64,000 nt of DNA, taken from the NCBI RefSeq assembly GCF_900104645.1, contig NZ_FNWE01000002.1, positions 945,289 through 1,009,288 of the forward strand, written 5' to 3'. The number at the start of each line of letters is the position of its first letter. The first letter of the stretch is position 1. Below are positions 35,807 to 44,489 of this stretch, one piece after another. The position numbers and the translations under genes are program-made. The notes beneath the pieces were generated by a model. That model did not search any database. It was not told the DNA's origin and saw nothing but the letters and a program-made list of their open reading frames with translations. The stretch is from Alterileibacterium massiliense (lineage in GTDB: Bacteria > Bacillota > Clostridia > Peptostreptococcales > Anaerovoracaceae).

Positions 35807-38472
35807 TTTAAATCATACCAACTTTCGCCTATATTAATATCTGTCGTAAGCTTAACAGGTAGTTTTGCTACATTTTCCATTCTTTCTTTTAGAATTTTTT
35901 TAACCTCTTCTATCTCATCATCATATGTTTCAATTATTAGCTCATCGTGTATTTGCAAGATAAGCTTTGATTTTAGTCCTTTTTCCACTAAATCATTATA
36001 TACTCTAATCATTGCATACTTAATTATATCGGCGGCGGAGCCCTGAATCGGTGTGTTCATTGCTAGTCTTTTCGCCTGCTCTCTTTCCATAAACTTTCTC
36101 GATGAAAACTCAGGTATTTGCCTTATTCTTCCATAGATAGTCCGTACCTCTCCATCTTTTTTCCCAATCTCAACTTGATTATCTAGATATTCTTTAACCT
36201 TTGGATATTTATTAAAATAATCTTTAATATAATTATCAGCTTCATATCTTGAAACATGAATATCTTCGCTTAAGCCAAAACCGCTCATACCATATATGAT
36301 TCCAAAGTTTACAGCCTTTGCTCTAGATCTCTGAGATGAGTTTACATCTTCAATAGGAATGCCAAATACCTTTGAAGCAGTTATCCTATGAATATCCTTA
36401 CCTTGATTAAATGCTTCGATCATATCCTCATCTCCTGATAATGCTGCCATTATTCTAAGCTCTATTTGAGAATAATCCGCACTGATAAGCGTCCTTCCAG
36501 AGCCTGCTACAAACGCCTTTCTGATAAGTCTTCCATAGTCATCTCTGAAAGGTATATTTTGCAAATTAGGCTCAGTGCAACTTAGCCTGCCTGTAGCAGC
36601 TACAGTTTGCTGAAAATGAGGATGGATTCTTCCGTCGCTAGCGATAAGTTTTATAAGTCCATCTATATATGTGCTTTTTAATTTCGTATATTTTCTATAT
36701 TTTAAAATTAAAGAAATTATCTCGTGCTCATCTATTATTTTTTCAAGTATTGTAACGGCGGTTGAATATCCATTTTTCCCCTTGCTTTTTTGAGGGTATG
36801 GCAAATTCATTTCATCAAATAGAACTATTCCTAGCTGTTTTGGAGAGCTTATATTAAATTCCTTCCCTGCTAACCTGGTAATCCTTTTAGATAATTCGGA
36901 GATCTTAATTTCAAGCTCTTCACCTATATTAATAATTGTTTTTTCCTCAATTATAATTCCATTTAGCTCCATGTCTGAAAGAACCTTTATAAGAGGTAAT
37001 TCGCAATTATAATATATGTCATTTAGTCCCCTATCATCTATTTCATTTCTCTGATTTTCATAAACCTTACTTATTGCAAAAAGTCGCTTTTTTATAATAT
37101 TTTCGTCTGCTTCTTTATTTTCATCTTCATCAAATAAGGTGAGCTGTTTATTTAATTTTGTATTTTCTTCGTACTCAATTACTTCCCCACAGTAACTTAA
37201 AAACATCTTATCTAAATCATATCTGGTCCTATTTGGCTCAAGAATATATTCAGCTATTTCTGTATCATGGCTTATTATTAAATTATTTGCAATATCGCTT
37301 GCTATTGATTTAAGTGAAAAAAATTGCTCCTTAAGTCCATGTCCAATGATTTTGCAATCTAATTTTACTAGAGCTTCTAATATCTTTTTTAAACCATCTA
37401 TACTATCAACTTTATATTGGCTTATGCACTCAATTTCAGGTTTGTAGAGATATAAATTTCTAACCTTAACACAGTTTAAATGATCATTATTTGATTCAAT
37501 ATAGATAATTATTGAGTCATCTTTTTTTAGTTTTTCCAGAAAATTATCTATTTTAATATTTTTTATCTTGGAAAATTCTGAATTTAATTTTTCGTCTTTA
37601 TTATTTGTATTTTGAGATATTTTTTTTAAAAATGAATTAAACTCAAGTCTTTTATATATCTCTATTAATTTTTCATAATTAGGCTCAATATATTTAATTT
37701 CATTCCAATTTATCTCAATTGGTACATCTCTATTAATTGTAGCAAGCTCTCTGGTCATAAGGGCTTCTTTAACATTATCCCTTATATTTTCTCCAAGCTT
37801 ACCCTTTATTAGATCTTTATTTTTTATGACTTCATCGAGATTCCCATATTCTTTTAATAATTGGATTCCCTTTTTTTCACCAACACCATATACACCAGGT
37901 AAATTATCGGAGCTATCTCCCATTAGACCTTTTAAATCTATAAATTGGCTAGGCGTGAGCCCATATCTTTCTTTCATCGCTGCTTTATCATATAAATCAA
38001 AATCCGTCATTCCTCGTTTGTTAATTATGACCTTGACATTATCATCAATAAGTTGCAATTCATCCTTGTCTCCTGTAATGACGACGGATTCTATATTATT
38101 TATGCTCGCCTCTTTTGTAACAGTTCCAATAATATCATCTGCTTCATAATTCTCCATTTCCATTATCTTGATATTCATAGCTAAAAGAATCTCATGAAGA
38201 ACTGGTATCTCATCAATTAATTCTTGAGGAGTCTTCATTCTTCCAGCCTTGTACTCGCTATAAATATCATGTCTAAATGTTTTTTTGCCCACATCAAAGG
38301 CTACAACTATATAAGTTGGTTTAAAATCATTTAATATCTTTTCAAGCATATTTATAAAAGCAAAGATACCCTGCGTATGAAATCCGTCCTTTGTAACCAT
38401 TGGTCTCATAGCAAAATATGAACGAAAGAGCAAGCTGTTTCCGTCTATAATAACTAATTTATCTTTATTCAT
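35803..38472 (-). CDS. polA: DNA polymerase I
   Basis: The 889-residue protein has an intact N-terminal 5'-nuclease domain (LVIIDGNSLLFRSYFAM, GDKDELQL, GLMGDSSDNLPGV) and a C-terminal family A polymerase (SADYSQIELRIMAALSGD, RAKAVNFGIIYGMSGFGLS, LQIHDELIIE). The middle domain corresponds to the proofreading exonuclease but the metal-binding Asp residues are not conserved (YIESN in place of the DxE motif, and no C-terminal DxxD-type site), so proofreading is probably absent as in Bacillus-type enzymes. It fills gaps and removes Okazaki primers. Confidence 0.97.
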   Translation of the reverse strand: MNKDKLVIIDGNSLLFRSYFAMRPMVTKDGFHTQGIFAFINMLEKILNDFKPTYIVVAFDVGKKTFRHDIYSEYKAGRMKTPQELIDEIPVLHEILLAMNIKIMEMENYEADDIIGTVTKEASINNIESVVITGDKDELQLIDDNVKVIINKRGMTDFDLYDKAAMKERYGLTPSQFIDLKGLMGDSSDNLPGVYGVGEKKGIQLLKEYGNLDEVIKNKDLIKGKLGENIRDNVKEALMTRELATINRDVPIEINWNEIKYIEPNYEKLIEIYKRLEFNSFLKKISQNTNNKDEKLNSEFSKIKNIKIDNFLEKLKKDDSIIIYIESNNDHLNCVKVRNLYLYKPEIECISQYKVDSIDGLKKILEALVKLDCKIIGHGLKEQFFSLKSIASDIANNLIISHDTEIAEYILEPNRTRYDLDKMFLSYCGEVIEYEENTKLNKQLTLFDEDENKEADENIIKKRLFAISKVYENQRNEIDDRGLNDIYYNCELPLIKVLSDMELNGIIIEEKTIINIGEELEIKISELSKRITRLAGKEFNISSPKQLGIVLFDEMNLPYPQKSKGKNGYSTAVTILEKIIDEHEIISLILKYRKYTKLKSTYIDGLIKLIASDGRIHPHFQQTVAATGRLSCTEPNLQNIPFRDDYGRLIRKAFVAGSGRTLISADYSQIELRIMAALSGDEDMIEAFNQGKDIHRITASKVFGIPIEDVNSSQRSRAKAVNFGIIYGMSGFGLSEDIHVSRYEADNYIKDYFNKYPKVKEYLDNQVEIGKKDGEVRTIYGRIRQIPEFSSRKFMEREQAKRLAMNTPIQGSAADIIKYAMIRVYNDLVEKGLKSKLILQIHDELIIETYDDEIEEVKKILKERMENVAKLPVKLTTDINIGESWYDLK

Positions 38473-38480
38473 TTTCCCCT

Positions 38481-39779
38481 CTATTTTTCTAAAAAGGAGC
38501 TTGCTGACTTCAAGCCGTAGGCAGGCTCCGCATTTCTTGCTGAATTAATTATTGCATATTGTAAAATATCCGTTGATAATGCAGCTAATGAATCAAAATC
38601 AGCTTCTACTTTTCCCGTTGTCATAACAAAAATCGTATCACCATCAAGTGAGCTATGTACCGGCTTTATTGCTCTTGCATATGCATCATGAAGTATGCTA
38701 GAAAGCTTATTAGCCTGCACCTTTGTAAGCTTTGCATTGGTAATCAAGCATGAGATGGTCGTGTTAAATATCATATCATCTTCATCACTAAATAATGAAT
38801 CTCCATCTAATATCTTAATTTCATTTGGCTTATTATTATCAGGAATAGGAAGTATCCCCTCTCCATTTCTTCCTTCTATTCTAAGTATTTCATCTCTAAT
38901 TTTGTTATCTTCTATATTAGCTATTTTTTTGTTTTCAGATTCATCACCATTATCATTTTCTACACTATTTATTTCTAAATTATCTTTTCCTAAATTGTCT
39001 TTTTCTATAATATTTTTTAGATCATCATTTTCAGAAATATCATTTTTTAAAAAGCTTTTTTCTAAATGTCCATTTCCTGAAATGTCGATATTAGCATTAG
39101 AATTATTGTTTATTCCTAAGATTCTTTCTTTATGTGCCATAATTGTGCTTAATATTTCGGTCTTATCCTCGCTTAAAGGACCTGCTATTATTTTATTATT
39201 ATCATCATATATGTCTCCTACTGCGTTTACTGCTGTTATAGCACCTATTTGGAGATTGTCAATCTGACAGGCAAATGTACCAAGACCTGTTTTCATTGAT
39301 CTTTCAATTCCATAAATTTTACCTACAGTTGTTCCTGTTCCTGCCCCGAAATTTCCCGATTTGAACTCGTTCATATATGCGTTTTCTACTGCCCTTTTTC
39401 CCATCTCAATATCAGGTCTTACAAATTTTGAACCAACATTTAAATCGAATAATGAGGCAGAACAAACGATAGGAACATTTATACCAGAAGCCTTTAATCC
39501 AATATTTTTCTCATCGAGATAATTCATAACTCCTGACGCTGATTCAAGTCCAAAAGCACTTCCTCCGGTAATTACCACGGCATTAATCTTTTGAACTGTA
39601 TTTTCGCTTTTAAGTAAATCTGTTTCTCTAGTTGCCGGTGCACCGCCTCTTACATCAACTCCTGCAAGAGCACCTTCTTCTGAAATGATTACCGTACAAC
39701 CAGTGCCAGCTTTTAAATCTTCTGCATTGCCTAACTTAAATCCCTCAATGTCTGATACATTAATAATTTGAAATTTCAT
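38481..39779 (-). CDS. P1 family (DmpA/S58-type) peptidase with large low-complexity insertion
   Basis: The 432-residue protein belongs to the self-cleaving N-terminal-nucleophile family of DmpA-like aminopeptidases. Conserved parts are GCTVIISEEGALAGVDVRGGAPATRETDLL, VITGGSAFGLESASGVM and GNFGAGTGTTVGKI in the alpha part, and NTTISCLITNAKLTKVQA in the beta part, where Thr340 after Asn339 would be the cleavage point and nucleophile. Between them, about residues 222-337, lies an acidic, Asn-rich repeat-like insertion (roughly 110 residues) just before the cleavage site. The family is usually about 320 residues. The ATG at 39779 was chosen because it has AGGGTGA upstream; the frame continues 15 codons further. 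It precedes polA by 8 bases. Confidence 0.85.
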   Translation of the reverse strand: MKFQIINVSDIEGFKLGNAEDLKAGTGCTVIISEEGALAGVDVRGGAPATRETDLLKSENTVQKINAVVITGGSAFGLESASGVMNYLDEKNIGLKASGINVPIVCSASLFDLNVGSKFVRPDIEMGKRAVENAYMNEFKSGNFGAGTGTTVGKIYGIERSMKTGLGTFACQIDNLQIGAITAVNAVGDIYDDNNKIIAGPLSEDKTEILSTIMAHKERILGINNNSNANIDISGNGHLEKSFLKNDISENDDLKNIIEKDNLGKDNLEINSVENDNGDESENKKIANIEDNKIRDEILRIEGRNGEGILPIPDNNKPNEIKILDGDSLFSDEDDMIFNTTISCLITNAKLTKVQANKLSSILHDAYARAIKPVHSSLDGDTIFVMTTGKVEADFDSLAALSTDILQYAIINSARNAEPAYGLKSASSFLEK

Positions 39780-39814
39780 AATAATCACCCTAATAGCAAT
39801 AGATATTTTTTTAC

Positions 39815-39842
39815 AGTTTATCACATATATCTTTTATATCAA
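39815..39842 (-). promoter_or_regulatory. Promoter candidate for the P1 peptidase-polA-coaE unit
   Basis: Minus-strand TTGATA (39837-39842) and TAAACT (39815-39820) with a 16-base spacer lie about 40 bases before the peptidase ATG and after the end of the structured RNA. The -10 is imperfect. Confidence 0.4.
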
Positions 39843-39868
39843 AATTAGTTTAAATAATTATAAATAAA

Positions 39869-40037
39869 ACCCGAAATACCGTCAGGTCACATAATTGACG
39901 CCCTATCTAAGAAAAGGGTGGGTACCTGCTGCTTTTTATTATCTGAAGTCCCAAATGGGCATTTCATAAATAAATAGACCCGCAGTCCCGTGCAATATGT
40001 GTAGGTTCAATTAATATTCCCAACAAATATTTCAGGT
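39869..40037 (-). ncRNA. ssrS: Candidate 6S RNA (RNA polymerase regulator)
   Basis: The 245-base gap between yebC and the P1 peptidase has no protein frame but holds a much GC-richer, folded segment. Its ends pair: ACCUGAAAUA at the 5' end with UAUUUCGGGU at the 3' end (10 bp, one G-U), followed by UUUUAUUU. Inside are a long hairpin (ACCU/AGGU and CUGC/GCAG arms, capped by CCCAUUUGGG) and a small CCC/GGG hairpin on the 3' side (CCCUUUUCUUAGAUAGGG). That plan (closing stem, large central bubble with a short 3'-side hairpin, long apical stem) and the GGUACCCACC stretch are what I know of Firmicutes 6S RNA. 6S RNA binds sigma-A holoenzyme by imitating an open promoter. The family call is from memory; a covariance search would settle it. 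Confidence 0.65.
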
Positions 40038-40069
40038 AATTATTTATATAATATTTATTTCTTTGCTAA

Positions 40070-40780
40070 TTAGAGCTCGCAATTATAATATACGCTCTGA
40101 ACATCATCATTATCTTCAAGCGTGTCTATAAGCTTGCTTAATGATTTTATATCATCATCAGACACGCTCGCTTCCATAGATGGTATATGTTCTATTTCTG
40201 CCTCTGCAATTTCATATCCTGCATCGGACATTGCCTTATGTACATCGCTGAAAACTGAAGGTTCTGTCCTTATCTCATAATTATCTTCATTTGAAATAAC
40301 ATCTTCTGCTCCCGCTTCAAGAGCATCCATCATTATGGTATCTTCATCAATTTCTGATTTTGCTTCAATAATTATAACACCTTTTCTTGAAAACATATAA
40401 GATACGCAACCTGGTGTGCCCAAATTCCCACCATTTTTATCAAATGTAGATCTAACAAAAGATGCTGTTCTATTTTTATTATCAGTCAAAGCATTGACTA
40501 TTATTGCAACACCACTTGGACCATATCCTTCAAATGTAAGTTCTTCAAAAGATTCTCCCTCGAGTTCTCCTGAACCTTTCTTCACTGCCCTTTCTATATT
40601 TGCATTAGGCATACCAATTGATTTTGCCTTTTCAATTGCAACCCTAAGCGTAGAATTAAATTCAGGATCTCCACCATCCTTTGCAGCAACCATTATCTGC
40701 CTTGAATATTTTGTAAATATAGCTGCCCTCTTAGAATCCTGTGCTGATTTTCTATTTGCTATTGTACCATGTCTTCCCAC
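40070..40780 (-). CDS. yebC: YebC/PmpR family protein (probable translation/transcription regulator)
   Basis: The 236-residue protein has the unmistakable YebC start MGRHGTIANRKSAQDSKRAAIFTKYSR and GGDPEFNSTLRVAIEKAKSIGMPNANIERAVKKG. Family members were described as transcription regulators and more recently as factors that relieve ribosome stalling at proline-rich stretches. The start is a GTG with GGGAG 7 bases upstream. It follows ruvX but has its own promoter, and is followed directly by the 6S-like RNA. Confidence 0.95.
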   Translation of the reverse strand: MGRHGTIANRKSAQDSKRAAIFTKYSRQIMVAAKDGGDPEFNSTLRVAIEKAKSIGMPNANIERAVKKGSGELEGESFEELTFEGYGPSGVAIIVNALTDNKNRTASFVRSTFDKNGGNLGTPGCVSYMFSRKGVIIIEAKSEIDEDTIMMDALEAGAEDVISNEDNYEIRTEPSVFSDVHKAMSDAGYEIAEAEIEHIPSMEASVSDDDIKSLSKLIDTLEDNDDVQSVYYNCEL

Positions 40781-40824
40781 TTAAAGACTCCCTTCATATT
40801 TAAATTTTTTATTATTATATTGAT

Positions 40825-40853
40825 ATTATATATTAATGCAAAAATAAGAACAA
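40825..40853 (-). promoter_or_regulatory. Promoter for yebC
   Basis: Minus-strand TTGTTC (40848-40853) and TATAAT (40825-40830) are 17 bases apart, in the 83-base gap between ruvX and yebC. Confidence 0.6.
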
Positions 40854-40863
40854 GATAAGCTAA

Positions 40864-41307
40864 TTAGATATTGGATCCATTACTATCTAGATAGCTTTGA
40901 AGTATTATAATAGCAGATTGCTTATCAATAACTTCTTTCCTCTTTTTTCTGCTTAAATCTGCATCTATTAATACTCTCTCTGCTATAACAGTAGTAAAAC
41001 GCTCATCTTCAAATATACATTTTACTTTGGATAATCCTGTGCTTCTTAATTTATTTTCTAGCATGGTCTTAAAATCATAGACTTTTTTTGTTTGCACGCT
41101 ATCAGTTCCATTTAAATTTATATTTAGTCCTATTACAATAGTATCGCAGTCATATTCTTTTACAAAATCAATAATCTTTGTCGTATCTTTCCTTATTCCA
41201 ACTCGATCAATGGTTGTAACGCCTTGTGCAATAATACGCAAAGGATCACTAATAGCTACGCCGATGGTTTTATCACCGACATCAAGCCCGATAATTCTCT
41301 TATTCAT
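40864..41307 (-). CDS. ruvX: YqgF/RuvX family resolvase-like protein
   Basis: The 147-residue RNase H-fold protein begins IIGLDVGDKTIGVAISDPLRIIAQG and ends with the ERFTT...DQSAIIIL-type block (here FEDERFTTVIAE and DKQSAIIILQSYLD). It is named a putative Holliday junction resolvase and in E. coli acts in 16S rRNA 5'-end processing. The alaS-ireB-ruvX order is the standard Firmicutes one; the usual next gene (YrzB/DUF1292) is missing. Confidence 0.94.
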   Translation of the reverse strand: MNKRIIGLDVGDKTIGVAISDPLRIIAQGVTTIDRVGIRKDTTKIIDFVKEYDCDTIVIGLNINLNGTDSVQTKKVYDFKTMLENKLRSTGLSKVKCIFEDERFTTVIAERVLIDADLSRKKRKEVIDKQSAIIILQSYLDSNGSNI

Positions 41308-41318
41308 ATTTATAACCT

Positions 41319-41561
41319 TTAGATTTTAAGATAATCTCTTAATATTTCTTCAAGTAAATCATCTCTATCAACTCTAAGTATCAAATTACGAGCATCGTTA
41401 TGACTTGTTATATATGATGGATCTCCAGATGTCATATATCCTACTATCTGATCTATCGCATTATATCCTCTTTCTTCAAGAGCTTTATATATTTTATTAA
41501 GAACTTCCTTATTTGTCATCTTTGATTTTGAATTTTTAAAATATAAGGTATCTTTATCCAC
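41319..41561 (-). CDS. ireB: IreB family regulatory phosphoprotein
   Basis: The 80-residue protein matches the UPF0297/IreB family (TLYFKNSKSKMTNKEVLNKIYKALEERGYNAIDQIVGYMTSGDPSYITSH in pieces). In Enterococcus IreB is phosphorylated by the PASTA kinase IreK and controls cephalosporin resistance. It starts one base after... the alaS stop, and precedes ruvX by 11 bases. Confidence 0.94.
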   Translation of the reverse strand: MDKDTLYFKNSKSKMTNKEVLNKIYKALEERGYNAIDQIVGYMTSGDPSYITSHNDARNLILRVDRDDLLEEILRDYLKI

Positions 41562-41562
41562 T

Positions 41563-44178
41563 TTACTGTCCTCCTATTAATTCTTCTATCTTAGAAAATA
41601 CATCTTTTATCTTTGACCTATCTTTTGCTCCTGCCTGTGCAAGATTTGGCTTTCCTCCTCCGCCACCTCCAGCAATTTTAGCAGACTCCTTAAGCATCTT
41701 ACCTGCATTATACCCTTGGCTTACAAGGTTATCTGCAACTGATAAAATAAATACAATTTTGCCATCATTAATTGTTGATAGTGCAATTATAGATGATTCA
41801 ATTTTAGATTTAATATCATCACACAAATTTCTAAGCTGTTCTACTTCAATATCCTTAAACTCATATGTCATATATTTAATATTGTCACCAATGTTTTTGG
41901 CAGAAGATATTATTTCATCTATGGAAGTAGATAATTCAGATTTTTTAAATTCCCTTATTTCTTTTTCATAGTCCTTATTTTGTATAACCAGCTGGTTTAT
42001 CCTATGCAATAAATCATTTTCTTTTACCTTAAGAGCATTAGATAATTCATAGATGAGATCTTCTTTCAGTTCAAGCTTTTCCCATACCTTGGTGCCGACA
42101 ACGGCTTCTATTCTTCTAATGCCACTTGCAATTCCTGCTTCACTTACTATCTTAAATGCACCTATCATGCCGGTGTTATTTAAATGCGTTCCTCCGCAAA
42201 ATTCGATGCTAAAATCTCCCATCTTAACAACTCTGACTATCTTCCCATATTTCTCACCAAATATTGCTGTTGCTCCTAATTTTCTTGCTTCTTCGATTTC
42301 CATTTCATTAGTTGTTATAGGTAGAAATTCATCAATTTTTTCATTAACTATTTTCTGTACTTCATCTATCTGGTCCTCTGTCATAGCTTCATAGTGATTA
42401 AAATCAAACCTAAAATATTCATCATCTACAAATGAACCTGCCTGAACTACATGGTCTCCTAAAACATTTTTCAAGGCTTTATGAAGAATATGCGTTGCAC
42501 TGTGACCTCTTGCAATCTTATGCCTTCTATTTTTATCGACAATTAATTTTGATCTAGAACCAATCGAAATAGCTTTAGCTTCGTTATAATCTTCAGAATT
42601 AATAAGATGAATAATAATACCATTTTCTTTTATTACATCTGTAACTTTTAATTTTCTATCTCCTCTAATAATTAATCCTGTATCATTTACTTGACCACCG
42701 CTTGTAGCATAAAATGGGGTTTTGTCATAAATAAGCAATCTTACATTTGATGAATAATCACCTGAGAAAATTAATTTTGCTTCAGTAGTCGTTTCTTCAT
42801 ATCCAGTAAAAATAGTTTTGTCTAAATTACTATAGTCTGCAGATTCTTTCCACGCTTCATCCTCTGTAGATTTTCTATTATTTCTTGCGAGATTTTTCTG
42901 ATTCGTCATGCACTTATTGAATCCTTCAATATCAACGCTTATAGCTTTATCTGATAGAATTTCTTCTGTCATTTCAACTGGGAAACCATATGTATCATAT
43001 AATTTAAAAGCATATTCACCCTTAAGCATATTATCATTTGATTTTTTAATATCTTTTATATATTCATTTAAAATATTTAAACCGCTATCAAGCGTCTTAT
43101 TAAATTTATCTTCTTCAATTCCTAGTATTTTCTTGATATATTCTCTTTTCTCCAGCAATTCAGGATAAGCATCTTTACTTACCTCAATTACGCTCGTAGC
43201 AAGTGTGCTCAAAAATTTACCATCGATGCCAAGTAGCTTTCCATGCCTATAAGCCCTTCTTATAAGTCTTCTAAGAACATAACCTCGGCCCTCGTTGCTA
43301 GGCAATATACCATCTGAAATCATAAATGTAACAGATCTAAGATGATCAGTAATTATTCTAACGCTCATATCTTCTGAAGGATTTCCATCTTCATATTTTA
43401 TATTTGCTAGCTTGCATACTGCGTCTACAGTATGCTTTATGGTATCAATGTCAAAAATCGAATCAACTCCTTGCATTATGCAGGCAATTCTCTCTAGACC
43501 CATTCCAGTATCAATATTAGGATGAGCTAGATTTGAATATGAACCGTCAACTTCCTTAGAATATTGAGTAAATACATGATTCCAAAATTCAATATATCTA
43601 TCACATTCGCAGCCCGGTTTGCAATTCTCATCATCACAGCCATATTCTGGACCTCTGTCATAATAAATTTCTGAGCATGGTCCACAAGGGCCTAGTCCTA
43701 TCTCCCAAAAATTATCTTCTTTTCCAAGTCTGACAATTCTTTCTTCTGGCATTCCTAAAGTCTTCCAGATTTCAAAGGCTTCATCATCATCTTCATAAAT
43801 AGTTGCCCAGAGCTTGTCCTTAGGCATATTAAGCTCTTTAGTAATGAACTCCCAGCCCCAGCTAAGGCTTTCTTTTTTGAAATAATCTCCAAAACTGAAA
43901 TTACCAAGCATTTCAAAAAAAGTTCCATGTCTTGAAGTCTTTCCGACATTGTCTATATCGCCCGTCCTTATACATTTTTGACAGGTTGTCATTCTCTTGC
44001 TCGGAGGAGTTTCAGTTCCTGCAAAATAAGCTTTGAGAGGTGCCATTCCTGAGTTTATTATTAGCAAGCTTTTGTCATTCCTTGGAATTAATGACGCACT
44101 CTTTGCAGGATAATGTCCTTTTTCTGTGTAAAAATCTATAAACTTTTTTCTTATTTCATTAAGCCCTAATTTATCCAT
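41563..44178 (-). CDS. alaS: Alanyl-tRNA synthetase
   Basis: The 871-residue protein has the class II catalytic domain (FFEMLGNFSFGDYFKKE, NIDTGMGLERIACIMQG), the editing domain with HSATHILH and CGGTHL zinc-site motifs, and the C-terminal glycine-rich GGGGGKPNLAQAG tail. It charges tRNA-Ala and clears Ser- and Gly-tRNA-Ala. Its own promoter lies 50 bases upstream; no T-box leader is present in that gap. Confidence 0.97.
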   Translation of the reverse strand: MDKLGLNEIRKKFIDFYTEKGHYPAKSASLIPRNDKSLLIINSGMAPLKAYFAGTETPPSKRMTTCQKCIRTGDIDNVGKTSRHGTFFEMLGNFSFGDYFKKESLSWGWEFITKELNMPKDKLWATIYEDDDEAFEIWKTLGMPEERIVRLGKEDNFWEIGLGPCGPCSEIYYDRGPEYGCDDENCKPGCECDRYIEFWNHVFTQYSKEVDGSYSNLAHPNIDTGMGLERIACIMQGVDSIFDIDTIKHTVDAVCKLANIKYEDGNPSEDMSVRIITDHLRSVTFMISDGILPSNEGRGYVLRRLIRRAYRHGKLLGIDGKFLSTLATSVIEVSKDAYPELLEKREYIKKILGIEEDKFNKTLDSGLNILNEYIKDIKKSNDNMLKGEYAFKLYDTYGFPVEMTEEILSDKAISVDIEGFNKCMTNQKNLARNNRKSTEDEAWKESADYSNLDKTIFTGYEETTTEAKLIFSGDYSSNVRLLIYDKTPFYATSGGQVNDTGLIIRGDRKLKVTDVIKENGIIIHLINSEDYNEAKAISIGSRSKLIVDKNRRHKIARGHSATHILHKALKNVLGDHVVQAGSFVDDEYFRFDFNHYEAMTEDQIDEVQKIVNEKIDEFLPITTNEMEIEEARKLGATAIFGEKYGKIVRVVKMGDFSIEFCGGTHLNNTGMIGAFKIVSEAGIASGIRRIEAVVGTKVWEKLELKEDLIYELSNALKVKENDLLHRINQLVIQNKDYEKEIREFKKSELSTSIDEIISSAKNIGDNIKYMTYEFKDIEVEQLRNLCDDIKSKIESSIIALSTINDGKIVFILSVADNLVSQGYNAGKMLKESAKIAGGGGGGKPNLAQAGAKDRSKIKDVFSKIEELIGGQ

Positions 44179-44224
44179 AAACCTCTCCTAATAGTTTTAA
44201 ATCTATTTCAAAAAACTATCTTAA

Positions 44225-44253
44225 ATTATACATCCGAATATCTTTCTTGTCTA
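44225..44253 (-). promoter_or_regulatory. Promoter for alaS-ireB-ruvX
   Basis: Minus-strand TAGACA (44248-44253) and TATAAT (44225-44230) are 17 bases apart, about 47 bases before the alaS ATG. Confidence 0.65.
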
Positions 44254-44312
44254 ATTTTTTGCAAATTAATAAGCTATATCCTTATAATATAGTAATTTCA
44301 TTCTTTGATTAT

Positions 44313-44480
44313 CTAATCTACTATCTCGATAGATTCTAATTGATTTTTGACATCATTCCTAATCTCTGCCAAAAATTCCTGTCTAAGCTCCATTTGCTCA
44401 ATAGTTTCATCAGGCGTTAGACCTATCGACTTTGATTTTTTAGCAAGTTCATTAATTCTATCAATCTTTTTCTTATCCAT
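44313..44480 (-). CDS. YnzC/UPF0291 (DUF896) small protein
   Basis: A 55-residue frame fills part of the 311-base gap between spo0A and alaS. It reads MDKKKIDRINELAKKSKSIG then LTPDETIEQMELRQEFL, the conserved helical hairpin of the DUF896/YnzC family. In B. subtilis YnzC is a small cytoplasmic protein next to lexA/yneA in the SOS operon; its role is unclear. It begins 9 bases after the spo0A stop, without a strong ribosome site, so it is probably translated with spo0A. The family match is clear; function is unknown. Confidence 0.85.
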   Translation of the reverse strand: MDKKKIDRINELAKKSKSIGLTPDETIEQMELRQEFLAEIRNDVKNQLESIEIVD

Positions 44481-44489
44481 AATTAAATA

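Noticed and set aside
38695-39267. Plus-strand frame of 190 codons opposite the P1 peptidase
   Set aside because: It mirrors the low-complexity insertion; Ser/Leu/Ile-rich composition is the expected reverse complement of Asn/Asp/Lys codons.
44179-44312. T-box riboswitch upstream of alaS
   Set aside because: The space between promoter and ATG is under 50 bases and has no T-box or specifier structure.
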